From assembly GCA_910577925.1 (NCBI GenBank), contig CAJTOI010000006.1, forward strand, positions 116,221 to 180,220: a stretch of 64,000 nt of DNA, read 5' to 3'. Within the stretch, counting starts at the first letter, position 1; each line of letters begins with the position of its first letter. The position numbers were made by a program, and so were the translations under genes. This document shows positions 1 to 8,393 of this stretch, one piece after another. The notes beneath the pieces were generated by a model. It made no database searches. It worked only from the letters and a program-made list of their open reading frames with translations, and was not told the DNA's origin. This stretch comes from an uncultured Roseburia sp. (GTDB lineage Bacteria > Bacillota > Clostridia > Lachnospirales > Lachnospiraceae).

Positions 1-444
1 TAAAAGCTCCAGCTTGACCTCACCGGCTCCCATGCACCAGCCTGTCACCGTCACCTTTCCGTCCCCGCGGTGACAGTTCTCAATATAGTATTCCAGCTGA
101 GATTCCATTTTACACAGCTTCCTGACGGAAACCGCATATGCTCTGCTTTTGTGTCCTCTGAATGAGGATTCTATGCGCAGTCTGCGCCCCTGCTTCCAGT
201 CTGCGGGAAGCGTGACAATCCCCACCGCCTCTTCCGTGATCTCGTTGATGCTGCGCAGATACTTCTGCCGCACTTCCGCTCCTTTGTTTACCTGTATCAA
301 AAGCGGAAGCTGCCCGCCGTCTAAAAAAACCGAAAGCGTATGCTCTGCGGTGCTGCCGTCAAAAAACCAGCCCACGAACACAAGCTTGTCCGGCTCCGTC
401 AGATGAAAGCGCAGCTTTTCCACAAAAAATCTATGTGCGTCCAT
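1..444 (-). CDS. Glycosyltransferase-like protein, N-terminal part (runs off left edge)
   Basis: An open frame of 148 codons starts at the ATG at 444 and stays open to base 1, so the C-terminus lies outside the window. The visible part begins MDAHRFFVEKLRF and contains a beta-rich segment ending in VTVTGWCMG. From memory, such segments precede GT2 domains in large clostridial polysaccharide glycosyltransferases; that is recall, not an alignment. No catalytic GT motif is visible in this fragment, so the enzymatic call is an inference from this N-terminal type and the polysaccharide neighbourhood. It lies 26 bp downstream of ugd on the same strand and is probably co-transcribed with it. Confidence 0.5.
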   Translation of the reverse strand, partial: MDAHRFFVEKLRFHLTEPDKLVFVGWFFDGSTAEHTLSVFLDGGQLPLLIQVNKGAEVRQKYLRSINEITEEAVGIVTLPADWKQGRRLRIESSFRGHKSRAYAVSVRKLCKMESQLEYYIENCHRGDGKVTVTGWCMGAGEVKLELL

Positions 445-470
445 TCCTACCCTTTCCGGTCCATCCCGGT

Positions 471-1655
471 TTAGTCTCTGAAATAAATGTCCCTGCTATA
501 CACCTTGTCCCTCACGCCAAGGAGCATATCGTCTATCCGGTTTGCCACAATCACATCACTCAATCTGCAGAACTCGTCAAAATCACGCACCACGCGCATC
601 CTGTCAAACGTGTCCTCCGCGAGGCTCGGATCAAAGATAATCAGCGTAACCCCCTTCGCCCGCAGCCGCTCCATCACGCCTAAAATAGAGCTCTGCCGGT
701 AATTGTCGGAATTGGCCTTCATCGCAAGACGGTAGATGCCGACCACCTTCGGCTCCCGCTCCAAAATCTGCCCGGCAACAAAATCCTTCCGCGTAGTATT
801 TGCCTCCACGATGGCTCCCATAATATTATTCGGCACATTGTCGTAATTCGCGAGCAGCTGCTTCGTATCTTTCGGCAGGCAGTAGCCGCCGTACCCGAAC
901 GACGGATTGTTGTAGTGCATCCCGATCCGCGCATCGTAGCCGATTCCCTCGATAATCTGCCTGGTGTCGAGTCCCTTTAACGCGGCAAAGGTATCAAGCT
1001 CATTAAAAAACGAGACGCGCAGTGCAAGGTAGGTGTTCGCAAACAGCTTGACCGCCTCCGCCTCCGTCGGATCCATCAGAAGTACCGGAACCTCCTCCGC
1101 TGCCGCGCCCTCTTTTAACAGTCCCGCAAACCGCTCGGCCGCCGCGCGCATGGATGCGTTTTTTGGCATGCTCCCGACTATGATGCGGGACGGATACAGA
1201 TTGTCATAGAGCGCCCGCCCCTCGCGCAGAAATTCCGGGGAAAACAGGATCTGCTCCGTGTGATATTTGGCGCAGGCAGACGCCGTATACCCCACCGGTA
1301 TCGTGGATTTGATCACCATGACCGCCTCGGGGTTTACGCTTCGCACCAGCTCAATCACCGCCTCCACCGACGAAGTGTCAAAATAATTCTTCTTCTCATC
1401 GTAGTTGGTCGGCGTGGAAATAATCACAAACTCCGCATCCCGGTAAGCCGCCGCGGCGTCCGTCGTCGCCGTAAGCCGCAATGTGCCTTTCGCAAGATAT
1501 TCCTCGATCTCTTTATCTGCCAGCGGGGATTTCCCCGCATTAATCATCCGTACTCTCTCTTCTATGACATCGACCGCATACACCTCGTGGCGCTGCGCCA
1601 GCAAAATGGCGTTTGACAGGCCCACATATCCGATTCCCGCAACTGCAATCTTCAT
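471..1655 (-). CDS. ugd: UDP-glucose 6-dehydrogenase
   Basis: The 394-residue cytosolic enzyme oxidises UDP-glucose twice with NAD to give UDP-glucuronate, a precursor for acidic surface polysaccharides. The N-terminal Rossmann motif GIGYVG is at residues 7-12. The STIPVG segment is at about 117-122. The catalytic cysteine is C259 in FGYGGYCLPKD. Length and domain order match the short form of the UDP-glucose/GDP-mannose dehydrogenase family. The ATG at 1655 is preceded by GGAGG at good spacing. A candidate promoter lies upstream at 1682-1710. A related UDP-sugar substrate, for example a UDP-HexNAc, is possible but less likely given the sequence type. Confidence 0.88.
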   Translation of the reverse strand: MKIAVAGIGYVGLSNAILLAQRHEVYAVDVIEERVRMINAGKSPLADKEIEEYLAKGTLRLTATTDAAAAYRDAEFVIISTPTNYDEKKNYFDTSSVEAVIELVRSVNPEAVMVIKSTIPVGYTASACAKYHTEQILFSPEFLREGRALYDNLYPSRIIVGSMPKNASMRAAAERFAGLLKEGAAAEEVPVLLMDPTEAEAVKLFANTYLALRVSFFNELDTFAALKGLDTRQIIEGIGYDARIGMHYNNPSFGYGGYCLPKDTKQLLANYDNVPNNIMGAIVEANTTRKDFVAGQILEREPKVVGIYRLAMKANSDNYRQSSILGVMERLRAKGVTLIIFDPSLAEDTFDRMRVVRDFDEFCRLSDVIVANRIDDMLLGVRDKVYSRDIYFRD

Positions 1656-1681
1656 TGTCCATCCTCCTTTTACATTTCTCT

Positions 1682-1710
1682 ATACTACCATCTTATGGCA
1701 TTTCGCGCAA
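1682..1710 (-). promoter_or_regulatory. Candidate sigma-A promoter for ugd
   Basis: On the minus strand TTGCGC (1705-1710) and TAGTAT (1682-1687) are separated by 17 bp and lie about 30 bp upstream of the ugd start. This is a prediction from consensus spacing only. Confidence 0.4.
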
Positions 1711-1715
1711 GAAAA

Positions 1716-1744
1716 TTGACACGGCGCCGTTCTTTTGCTAATGT
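1716..1744 (+). promoter_or_regulatory. Candidate sigma-A promoter for the exported MBL-fold gene
   Basis: A perfect -35 TTGACA (1716-1721) is followed after 17 bp by TAATGT (1739-1744), pointing to the gene that starts near 1882. It sits back to back with the ugd promoter. The leader would be about 130 nt. Confidence 0.45.
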
Positions 1745-1881
1745 AAAATTATAATGTCAGACGACATGGAATCCATAAAAACGAGGTTTTAAGATTGAAA
1801 ATTAAAATTTTCAATCCCAGGTTTGCGCGCACACGCACAAACCTGATATGCGCAAAAAGCCGCGCAGAAATGAGGAAAATT

Positions 1882-2817
1882 ATGAAAAAAAGAGTTTCGC
1901 TTCTTGCAGCCGCCGTCACCGCTGCCGCCGTCCTGCTTTTCGCCGCCGCATCCTTCCTGCTCCCGGGCCGCAGACAGGATGCCATGGGCCATACGCCGGA
2001 TTTATCCCGCGAATATCTGGTCACTCAGTACGCCGATGCGAGCGGCGCACAGGGCACATTCTACACGATTGAAAACGACAGTTCCTTCCTTATTATTGAC
2101 GGAGGCTGGGCCGAAAATGAGCAGGCCGTGCGCGAAGTCATAGGAGCGCACGGCAATGTCGTGGACGCCTGGATCATCTCCCATCCCCACCGCGACCACG
2201 CCGGCGCCTTTAACGCCGTTTTTGCCGATCCCGGGGAGATTGAGATCAAGGCCGTCTACGACAACGGTTTCGACTATGACTTCATCGAGTCCGTGGGGGA
2301 ACCCTACGACGATATCACGATGATGGAGACCTACCATGCCCTCACCGCGGATGACCCCCGCGTCACCCACCTCGCGCGCGGCCAGGTCACGGACATCTGC
2401 GGTCTGACTTTTCGCGTATTAAACGCCTACGACGATACGGTGCTTGCGGCCGTCGGCGACGAAAAGGATTACCAGAACAATGCCTCCCTGCTGCTTCGGG
2501 TCGAGAGCGCACACTCGTCCATGCTCTTTTGCTCGGACATCAAGTACGATATGAATGACACGCTTCTTGCCGCCTGGGGAAGCGCCGGGGCCGACCTTTT
2601 GTCCTGCGACTATGTCCAGACGGGCCACCACGGCAACTGGTCGTTCTCGGACGAATTCTATGACGCCACGGGAGCGTCCGTCTTCTTTTTTGACGCGCCC
2701 TCAGGAATCACCGAAAACGCCGATTTTCCGGCCAGCCGCCTCGCGTCCTATCTCTCCGAAAAAAACGGGACAGTGCTGGATTTTCGCACTGCCCCGAATC
2801 GTGTCACCTTAAAATAG
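1882..2817 (+). CDS. Exported metallo-beta-lactamase-fold hydrolase
   Basis: The protein has about 311 residues. It starts MKKRVSLLAAA with a hydrophobic segment that reads as a signal peptide or membrane anchor, so the enzyme probably acts outside the membrane. The zinc-binding motif is IISHPHRDHAGAF (HxHxDH), followed by FCSDIKYD and TGHHGNWSF, as in ComEC-type MBL domains. I chose the ATG at 1882 because GAGG lies 7-8 bp upstream and a signal peptide then starts at once. Longer in-frame starts (TTG 1795, ATG 1870) would add a basic, non-secretory extension. The substrate is unknown. It is convergent with the BlaR1-like gene. A second exported MBL-fold protein lies at 40478-42451. Confidence 0.72.
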   Translation: MKKRVSLLAAAVTAAAVLLFAAASFLLPGRRQDAMGHTPDLSREYLVTQYADASGAQGTFYTIENDSSFLIIDGGWAENEQAVREVIGAHGNVVDAWIISHPHRDHAGAFNAVFADPGEIEIKAVYDNGFDYDFIESVGEPYDDITMMETYHALTADDPRVTHLARGQVTDICGLTFRVLNAYDDTVLAAVGDEKDYQNNASLLLRVESAHSSMLFCSDIKYDMNDTLLAAWGSAGADLLSCDYVQTGHHGNWSFSDEFYDATGASVFFFDAPSGITENADFPASRLASYLSEKNGTVLDFRTAPNRVTLK

Positions 2818-2871
2818 TGTCTGCGTATAAATTTTATCCGACCGGAGAACCCCGATCCCCCGATGCGCCTG

Positions 2872-4317
2872 CTACTCCACGGGTTCCTCGGTGTCCGGCT
2901 GCAGTGTGTAGAAATAATAGCTTCCCACCGCATTCACATCCGAGCCCTTCTGCCTGTTATGTACAAATACGCGGTACTTGCCGGACTTGACAATCTGAAA
3001 ATCATATCCCAGACGATTGTACCCGTCGACATAGCGCACGTTGTTCGCCTCATCCATAATGCCCATCCAGCAGTACACATTGTTCGGGATCAGAGCGGTT
3101 GACACAGCGATGCACTGTCCCGACTCTACTTCAAACGTGCCGGTGACATACCGCTTTCCCGACTCGATCTCCCAGTCGAACTGTACAATTTCGTTCTCCT
3201 CCAGATTATAGAGGCCCGCCTCCTGCGGCACATACACGATGTCCTCCTCGGCGCAGTCATCCTCCTCCGCCGGCAGGTAGTACTCGACCGGCGGCTCGCC
3301 CATATCCTCGCGCACCGCATTCTCGGTCAGCCCGTACAGTTTGCCGTGCAGCTCGGACAGCTTCATGCCCGCCGCGTAAGTCGTTGTCACGTTCAGCAGC
3401 AAAAAGAGTACCGCCAGCGCGGCGCTGTATACCTTCGTGCGCCGCGTCATTTTCTGATATCTTTTCATATATTCGATTCTCCTCTCCAATTGTATCTCGC
3501 TCTCACACAGCATTGAAAAAACAGAATCGTCCTCCGGTATCTGCGTTGCTCTCCCCGCGGTCTCTATAATCACCTGAAAATACCGCACGGCGCTCATCTC
3601 GTCGCCGATCGCCTCTATGGCCTTTCTGTCGCAGTTGTACTCGCTCCACTCGTCCATCCGGCCGCGAAGCTTTTTGGCAATCGGATTTAAGTGCTGTGTC
3701 AGCTGTACGCACAGAGCGCACCACTTAAAGAATATGTCATGGTTTTTGTAATGCGTCAGTTCGTGATGAAAAATCACCGTAAGCTGCTCCCTCGTATACT
3801 TCCGGTACGGAAGCAGCACGCAGGGCCGGAAAAATCCGTACAGCTGCGGCGTATAAATCATATCATTGCGGCACAGCCCGATCTTCCTGCGTATGCGCAG
3901 CTTCCCGCAGATGCGCGCAAATTCCTCCATCGCCTCCGCGTCGTCCTCCGGAATGTTTCCTTTATATATCCGGCGGACATTCAGGTTTCTCCAGATATGC
4001 ATCGCGACACTCTGCACCGTCACCCCAGCCCAGAGGAACAGCAGGCATACGACGACTATCCACAAAATCTCCGTCATTAAAAAACGTGTCTGCACCAGTC
4101 CGTCACTCTGAAACATATTTCCGCTCGACGTCAGCAGCAGACACACATATTCCATCGGAACCAGATAAAACAGGCATACAAACTGCAGCGACAGATACAT
4201 CAGCTGTGCGCTTACCCGCTCAAACTGTTTCGAGAACAGGCGCCAAAATATGCCTGAAATTGTTCCGGTTACCGATGTGAGAAATATAATCACAAATATT
4301 TGACTAATCCAATTCAT
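2872..4317 (-). CDS. M56-family (BlaR1/MecR1-like) membrane metallopeptidase sensor
   Basis: The 481-residue integral membrane protein has predicted helices near residues 5-25, 40-65, 84-106 and 303-322. A cytoplasmic zinc-protease loop carries HELTH at 185-189. Families of this type sense an outside signal and trigger cleavage of a BlaI-type repressor. The region after the last helix (about 160 residues, with an acidic linker and a beta-rich tail) does not look like the penicillin-binding sensor domain of BlaR1: I see no SxxK/KTG pattern. The signal is therefore probably not a beta-lactam. The start overlaps the 3' end of the blaI-like gene by 14 bp, which indicates translational coupling. 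Confidence 0.8.
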   Translation of the reverse strand: MNWISQIFVIIFLTSVTGTISGIFWRLFSKQFERVSAQLMYLSLQFVCLFYLVPMEYVCLLLTSSGNMFQSDGLVQTRFLMTEILWIVVVCLLFLWAGVTVQSVAMHIWRNLNVRRIYKGNIPEDDAEAMEEFARICGKLRIRRKIGLCRNDMIYTPQLYGFFRPCVLLPYRKYTREQLTVIFHHELTHYKNHDIFFKWCALCVQLTQHLNPIAKKLRGRMDEWSEYNCDRKAIEAIGDEMSAVRYFQVIIETAGRATQIPEDDSVFSMLCESEIQLERRIEYMKRYQKMTRRTKVYSAALAVLFLLLNVTTTYAAGMKLSELHGKLYGLTENAVREDMGEPPVEYYLPAEEDDCAEEDIVYVPQEAGLYNLEENEIVQFDWEIESGKRYVTGTFEVESGQCIAVSTALIPNNVYCWMGIMDEANNVRYVDGYNRLGYDFQIVKSGKYRVFVHNRQKGSDVNAVGSYYFYTLQPDTEEPVE

Positions 4318-4678
4318 CTATCTTCTTTCTGAGCCGTTCGATGTCCTCGTCCGACAGAATATCTTCACAGAGACAGCACGCCATGGCTCCCACGTCACCT
4401 TTTGTAAAAAACATTGCGTTCTCCATCATGGTTGCCTTCCAGAAATCACTCCTGCTGACAACCGCCTGATAATACGAATATCTTCCCTTTCTGTACACAA
4501 TCAGGAATCCCTTTTTCACCAATCTGCCGAGAAAAGTCGAAACCGTCTGCGGTTTCCAGGACTTGTCATTTTCCTGATTCACCCTTTCCAAAACCTCCTG
4601 TAACGCTAAATCTTCTGTAGAATCCCAGATGATTTTCATAACGAGTCTTTCGCATGCTGAAATATCGTTCGTGTGCAT
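4304..4678 (-). CDS. BlaI/MecI/CopY-family transcriptional repressor
   Basis: The 124-residue protein has an N-terminal winged helix. The segment ISACERLVMKIIWD and then QTVSTFLGRLVKKGFL is typical of BlaI. The C-terminal helical part would dimerise and contain the cleavage site for the partner protease. It is the first gene of the two-gene operon with the M56 sensor and is probably autoregulated through the paired motif upstream (4694-4705 and 4766-4777). No beta-lactamase gene is adjacent, so the regulon beyond itself is unknown. The ATG at 4678 is preceded by AAAGGAG. Confidence 0.85.
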   Translation of the reverse strand: MHTNDISACERLVMKIIWDSTEDLALQEVLERVNQENDKSWKPQTVSTFLGRLVKKGFLIVYRKGRYSYYQAVVSRSDFWKATMMENAMFFTKGDVGAMACCLCEDILSDEDIERLRKKIDELD

Positions 4679-4693
4679 AAATCATGCTCCTTT

Positions 4694-4777
4694 CTACAGT
4701 CGCAGTTCTCTCTGCGCCCGCCTCAAACATATCATTCTTTATTTTGGATTTCAAATCTTTTCCTACTACAATCGAAG
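4694..4777 (-). promoter_or_regulatory. blaI-like promoter with two copies of a candidate operator
   Basis: On the minus strand TTGAAA (4749-4754) and TATGTT (4726-4731) are 17 bp apart and form a plausible promoter. It is flanked by two near-identical 12-mers on the plus strand, CTACAGTCGCAG (4694-4705) and CTACAATCGAAG (4766-4777). These match at 10 of 12 positions and have partial dyad symmetry (CT.C....G.AG). One lies between the -10 and the start codon and the other just upstream of the -35. BlaI operators typically carry TACA/TGTA half-sites, which fits the CTACA part. Confidence 0.4.
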
Positions 4778-4871
4778 TCAGATGAAGGTGACACTTTATC
4801 GTTCAGACAAGCAGGAAATCGTCGGAAATCCATGTGTATTATAGCGCAATTTTCCCCGAAACGCTACCGTT

Positions 4872-6197
4872 TTATCCGACTGCAACCTCTGTGTCCTCTC
4901 CGATATGGATCACGATGCAGCGCAGGTCACTTCCGAGCGCTTTGATGGAATACGCCTTGCCCGCCGCAACACTGACTGTGGAGCCTGCGGTCAGATCTAC
5001 CTCAATTCCCTCGAGGATCAGCTTGCCCATGCCGGAGAGCACCGTAATCGTCTCCGTGCTGTTCTCGTATTTGTGCATCGGCACGGTCTTGCCCGCGACA
5101 ACCTTAATCCGCTTTGTCGTGCTCTTGATCCCGTCATCCTCGTCCTCGTCAATCGTCTTAATTGTCCCCCAGCGGCGCTCCTCATACCGCGACGTATCCT
5201 CCAAATCCGTCAGACAATCCTTGATATAGGAGCTCTGATGCTTGTCCGCCACCAGTATCCCGTCGTGGGAGGCCGCGATTACCATGTCTTTTGCCCCCAT
5301 CACCACCAGCGGTATGCCTAGCACATTGACGGCATGGCTGTTCTCGCAGGTACCGTCCCAGGTCACGTCGCCGATGCTCTTCTCCGGCATTTCCTCCGTC
5401 AGCGTATTCCAGGTTCCCAGATCTTTCCAGATATCGGCATATCTGACCGCCACAATCCGATCCCAATGCTCAAGCACCTCATAGTCAAAGCTCCGCTTCG
5501 GCAGCTTCTCATAGTCCGCCGCCATCTGCCTGTAATCCATGCCCACTCCGTACGGCGCAAGCCACTGCGACGCCGTCGACAGCTTAAAACAAAATACCCC
5601 GCAGTTCCAAAGCGCGCCGCCTGCCACAAGTTCCTCTGCGGCAGGTTCATCCGGCTTCTCCCGAAAGCCCCGCACCGAAAGCAGTTCGCCGTCCGCCCCG
5701 TCCTCCGGCAGAATATAACCGTATTTTGTGGAGGGGTAAGTGGGGACACCGCCCAGGAGGCCGATGGTCTGCTCCGCCGACGCGATCGACTCCCCGAGCC
5801 GCTTGATACGCTCAAAAAACGCGCCTGTGGTGTAGGGATCCACCGGCAGAAACGCGACCACGTCCTCCGGGTCGGCCCCTTTCTCAGACAGAAGATAGGC
5901 ACAGGAAAGCATCACCGCCGGAAACGTGTCCCGGCGCATCGGCTCCACCGCGACCTCCGCCTCCCCGTCTAACTGGCTCTCGATAATCTCCACCTGCGCG
6001 TCGCTGGCACAGACAACGGTATTGCCGGACAATCCTGCCGCTTTCAGCTGACCGAACACGCGCTGGAGCATGGAGCATTTCTCCTCCCCGTCTGCCCCGT
6101 CGTGATTCATCAGCTTAATATACTGCTTGGAACAGAGGTCATTGGAAAGCGGCCACAGGCGCTTCCCCGAACCTCCCGATAACAATACAATGTACAT
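4872..6197 (-). CDS. manC: Mannose-1-phosphate guanylyltransferase with C-terminal cupin
   Basis: The enzyme makes GDP-mannose from mannose-1-P and GTP and feeds the gmd and fcl genes just upstream. The nucleotidyltransferase signature LLSGGSGKRLWPLS is at the N-terminus, and FREKP follows mid-protein. The last ~100 residues form a type II cupin (segment VAGKTVPMHKYENS), as in bifunctional ManC/AlgA-type proteins. I prefer the ATG at 6197 over the in-frame ATG at 6203: AAAGGA abuts the first ATG but is correctly spaced for the second. No manB (phosphomannomutase) is in the window. Confidence 0.85.
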   Translation of the reverse strand: MYIVLLSGGSGKRLWPLSNDLCSKQYIKLMNHDGADGEEKCSMLQRVFGQLKAAGLSGNTVVCASDAQVEIIESQLDGEAEVAVEPMRRDTFPAVMLSCAYLLSEKGADPEDVVAFLPVDPYTTGAFFERIKRLGESIASAEQTIGLLGGVPTYPSTKYGYILPEDGADGELLSVRGFREKPDEPAAEELVAGGALWNCGVFCFKLSTASQWLAPYGVGMDYRQMAADYEKLPKRSFDYEVLEHWDRIVAVRYADIWKDLGTWNTLTEEMPEKSIGDVTWDGTCENSHAVNVLGIPLVVMGAKDMVIAASHDGILVADKHQSSYIKDCLTDLEDTSRYEERRWGTIKTIDEDEDDGIKSTTKRIKVVAGKTVPMHKYENSTETITVLSGMGKLILEGIEVDLTAGSTVSVAAGKAYSIKALGSDLRCIVIHIGEDTEVAVG

Positions 6198-6236
6198 ATC
6201 CATTCCTTTCCGGAAAACGCCGCGTTTGCGTTCTCC

Positions 6237-7181
6237 CTAGCGCTCCGCGCGCATCGGATTATTCAGAAAGTCCTCGTACGCCAATCGGATGCCTTCCTCG
6301 AGTTCCGTCTTGTATTTCCATCCGAGCCCTTCGAGCTTGCGCACGTCCAAAAGCTTTCTCGGCGTTCCGTCCGGCTTCGTGGAATCCCACTTCACCTCGC
6401 CCTCAAAGCCGATGACACGCGCCACGACTTCCGTGAGGTCTTTAATTGTCAGCTCCTTGCCGGTTCCGACATTAACCGTCTCGTTCCCGCTGTAATTATT
6501 CATCAGGTATACGCAGGCGTCCGCCAGATCATCCACATACAGAAATTCACGCATCGGCGTTCCGGTCCCCCAGCAGACAACCTCGCGAAGCCCCGCCTCT
6601 TTTGCCTCGTGAAAACGGCGGATCAGCGCCGGCAGCACGTGGCTGTGCTCCGGATGATAGTTGTCGTTCGGCCCGTAAAGATTCGTCGGCATCACCGAAA
6701 TATAATCCGTTCCGTACTGTCTGTTCAGATATTCGCAGTATTTGAGCCCGCTGATTTTCGCAAGAGCATACGCCTCGTTTGTCTTCTCAAGCTCGCTGGT
6801 CAAAAGACAGCTCTCCGGCATCGGCTGCGGCGCCATGCGAGGATAGATGCAGGAGGAGCCGAGAAACAGCAGCTTTTTACAGCCGTTCTTCCATGCCTCA
6901 TGGATGACATTCATCTCCAGTGTCATGTTGTCGTACATGAAATCGGCAAGCGCCTCGTTGTTCGCCATGATCCCGCCGACCTTTGCGGCCGCAAGGAACA
7001 CGTAATCCGGACGCTCCGCCGCAAAAAATTCTTCCACTTCCGTCTGCCTGCAGAGGTTTACTTCCTTATGCGTTCTGGTGATGATATTGTGATAGCCCTG
7101 CTTTTCAAGCTGCCGTATAATCGCGGAGCCGACCATTCCCCGGTGGCCCGCCACATATATTTTCGCATCTTTTTCCATCAT
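6237..7181 (-). CDS. fcl: GDP-L-fucose synthase
   Basis: The SDR enzyme epimerises and reduces GDP-4-keto-6-deoxymannose to GDP-L-fucose. The protein starts MMEKDAKIYVAGHRGMVGSA with the Rossmann motif GHRGMVG. The GSSCIYP segment and the YALAK active-site motif follow. The end has the NVGTGKELTIKDLTE pattern usual in Fcl/WcaG. The start at 7181 (or the next ATG at 7178) is chosen because GGGGGA lies upstream; a longer frame would run into the gmd stop. It is downstream of gmd by 16 bp. The pathway fits the two fucosyltransferase-like genes at 19.4-22.9 kb. Confidence 0.9.
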   Translation of the reverse strand: MMEKDAKIYVAGHRGMVGSAIIRQLEKQGYHNIITRTHKEVNLCRQTEVEEFFAAERPDYVFLAAAKVGGIMANNEALADFMYDNMTLEMNVIHEAWKNGCKKLLFLGSSCIYPRMAPQPMPESCLLTSELEKTNEAYALAKISGLKYCEYLNRQYGTDYISVMPTNLYGPNDNYHPEHSHVLPALIRRFHEAKEAGLREVVCWGTGTPMREFLYVDDLADACVYLMNNYSGNETVNVGTGKELTIKDLTEVVARVIGFEGEVKWDSTKPDGTPRKLLDVRKLEGLGWKYKTELEEGIRLAYEDFLNNPMRAER

Positions 7182-7197
7182 GATTCTATTCCCCCTG

Positions 7198-8232
7198 TTA
7201 ATCTTCTTTCGCAACAAGCTCCATATCATGCTTTACCATAAGCTTTACCAGTTCCTCAAAGCTCGTCTTTGTCGGATTCCAGCCGAGCTCCTGCTTCGCC
7301 TTAGTCGGATCTCCCCAGAGATTTACAACGTCTGTCGGCCGGTAAAACTCCGGCGATACCTCGATGACAACTTCGCCCGTAGCCTTATTGACGCCGACTT
7401 CCTCCATGCCCTCGCCTTTAAATTCCAGCTCGATCCCCGCCTCGCGGAATGCAAGTTCGCAGAATTCCCGCACGGAGTGCTGATCCCCGGTCGCAATCAC
7501 GAAATCTTCCGGCGTATCGTGCTGTAAAATCAGCCACATACACTCCACATAATCCTTCGCGTAGCCCCAGTCACGCAGGGAGGACAGATTTCCGAGATAG
7601 AGCTTGTCCTGTTTCCCCTGGGCGATCCTTGCCGCCGCGAGAGAAATCTTTCTCGTCACGAACGTCTCTCCGCGGCGCTCGGACTCATGGTTGAAGAGGA
7701 TGCCGGAGCAGCAGAACATATCGTACGCCTCACGGTACTCCTGCACAATCCAGAAACCGTACTGCTTTGCCACCGCATAAGGGCTGTACGGGTGGAACGG
7801 CGTGGTCTCGCGCTGCGGTACCTCCTCCACCTTGCCGTACAGCTCCGAGGTGGACGCCTGATAGATGCGGCAGGTCTTCTCAAGCCCGCAGACACGGACT
7901 GCCTCGAGCACGCGCAGCACGCCGACCGCCACGACATCCGCCGTGTACTCCGGCACGTCAAAGCTTACCTGCACATGAGACTGCGCCGCCAGATTATAGA
8001 TCTCGTCCGGGCGCACCGCGCCGATAATCTTTACAAGGCTCATGGAATCGGCCAGATCCCCGTAGTGCAGATGAAAATGCGGATTCCCGTCAAGATGGTC
8101 GATGCGCTCCCGCTTCTCGGTGGATGCGCGGCGCACCATGCCGTGAACGTCGTAGCCCTTCTCCAGCAGAAGCTCCGCCAGATAACTTCCGTCCTGTCCG
8201 GTCACACCGGTAATCAATGCTTTTTTACTCAT
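7198..8232 (-). CDS. gmd: GDP-mannose 4,6-dehydratase
   Basis: The 344-residue cytosolic SDR enzyme converts GDP-D-mannose to GDP-4-keto-6-deoxy-D-mannose. The N-terminus TGVTGQDGSYLAELLLEKGY is the Gmd signature. The active site is in SPYAVAKQYGFW, and the C-terminal FYRPTDV segment is also typical. AAGGAG precedes the ATG at 8232. It is the first gene of a gmd-fcl-manC run and is divergent from the AraC-type regulator at 8394. Confidence 0.93.
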   Translation of the reverse strand: MSKKALITGVTGQDGSYLAELLLEKGYDVHGMVRRASTEKRERIDHLDGNPHFHLHYGDLADSMSLVKIIGAVRPDEIYNLAAQSHVQVSFDVPEYTADVVAVGVLRVLEAVRVCGLEKTCRIYQASTSELYGKVEEVPQRETTPFHPYSPYAVAKQYGFWIVQEYREAYDMFCCSGILFNHESERRGETFVTRKISLAAARIAQGKQDKLYLGNLSSLRDWGYAKDYVECMWLILQHDTPEDFVIATGDQHSVREFCELAFREAGIELEFKGEGMEEVGVNKATGEVVIEVSPEFYRPTDVVNLWGDPTKAKQELGWNPTKTSFEELVKLMVKHDMELVAKED

Positions 8233-8317
8233 TCTTATTCTCCTTTTTGTTCTATCATAATTATTTTGCTTCCAGTCTTTTTAAGGCCGATGTTAAGAAT
8301 AATCTAATTTTTCTTTT

Positions 8318-8345
8318 TTTACAATTGAATATATTGGTTTATAAT
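8318..8345 (+). promoter_or_regulatory. Candidate promoter of the AraC-family gene
   Basis: TTTACA (8318-8323), a 16-bp spacer and a perfect TATAAT (8340-8345) lie about 48 bp upstream of the ATG at 8394. The surrounding 8233-8393 stretch is AT-rich and is the divergent control region of gmd and the regulator. Confidence 0.5.
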
Positions 8346-8393
8346 AGTATTATATTGCTATATCGAAAAAATCCCGTTCAAATGGAGGTTTTT

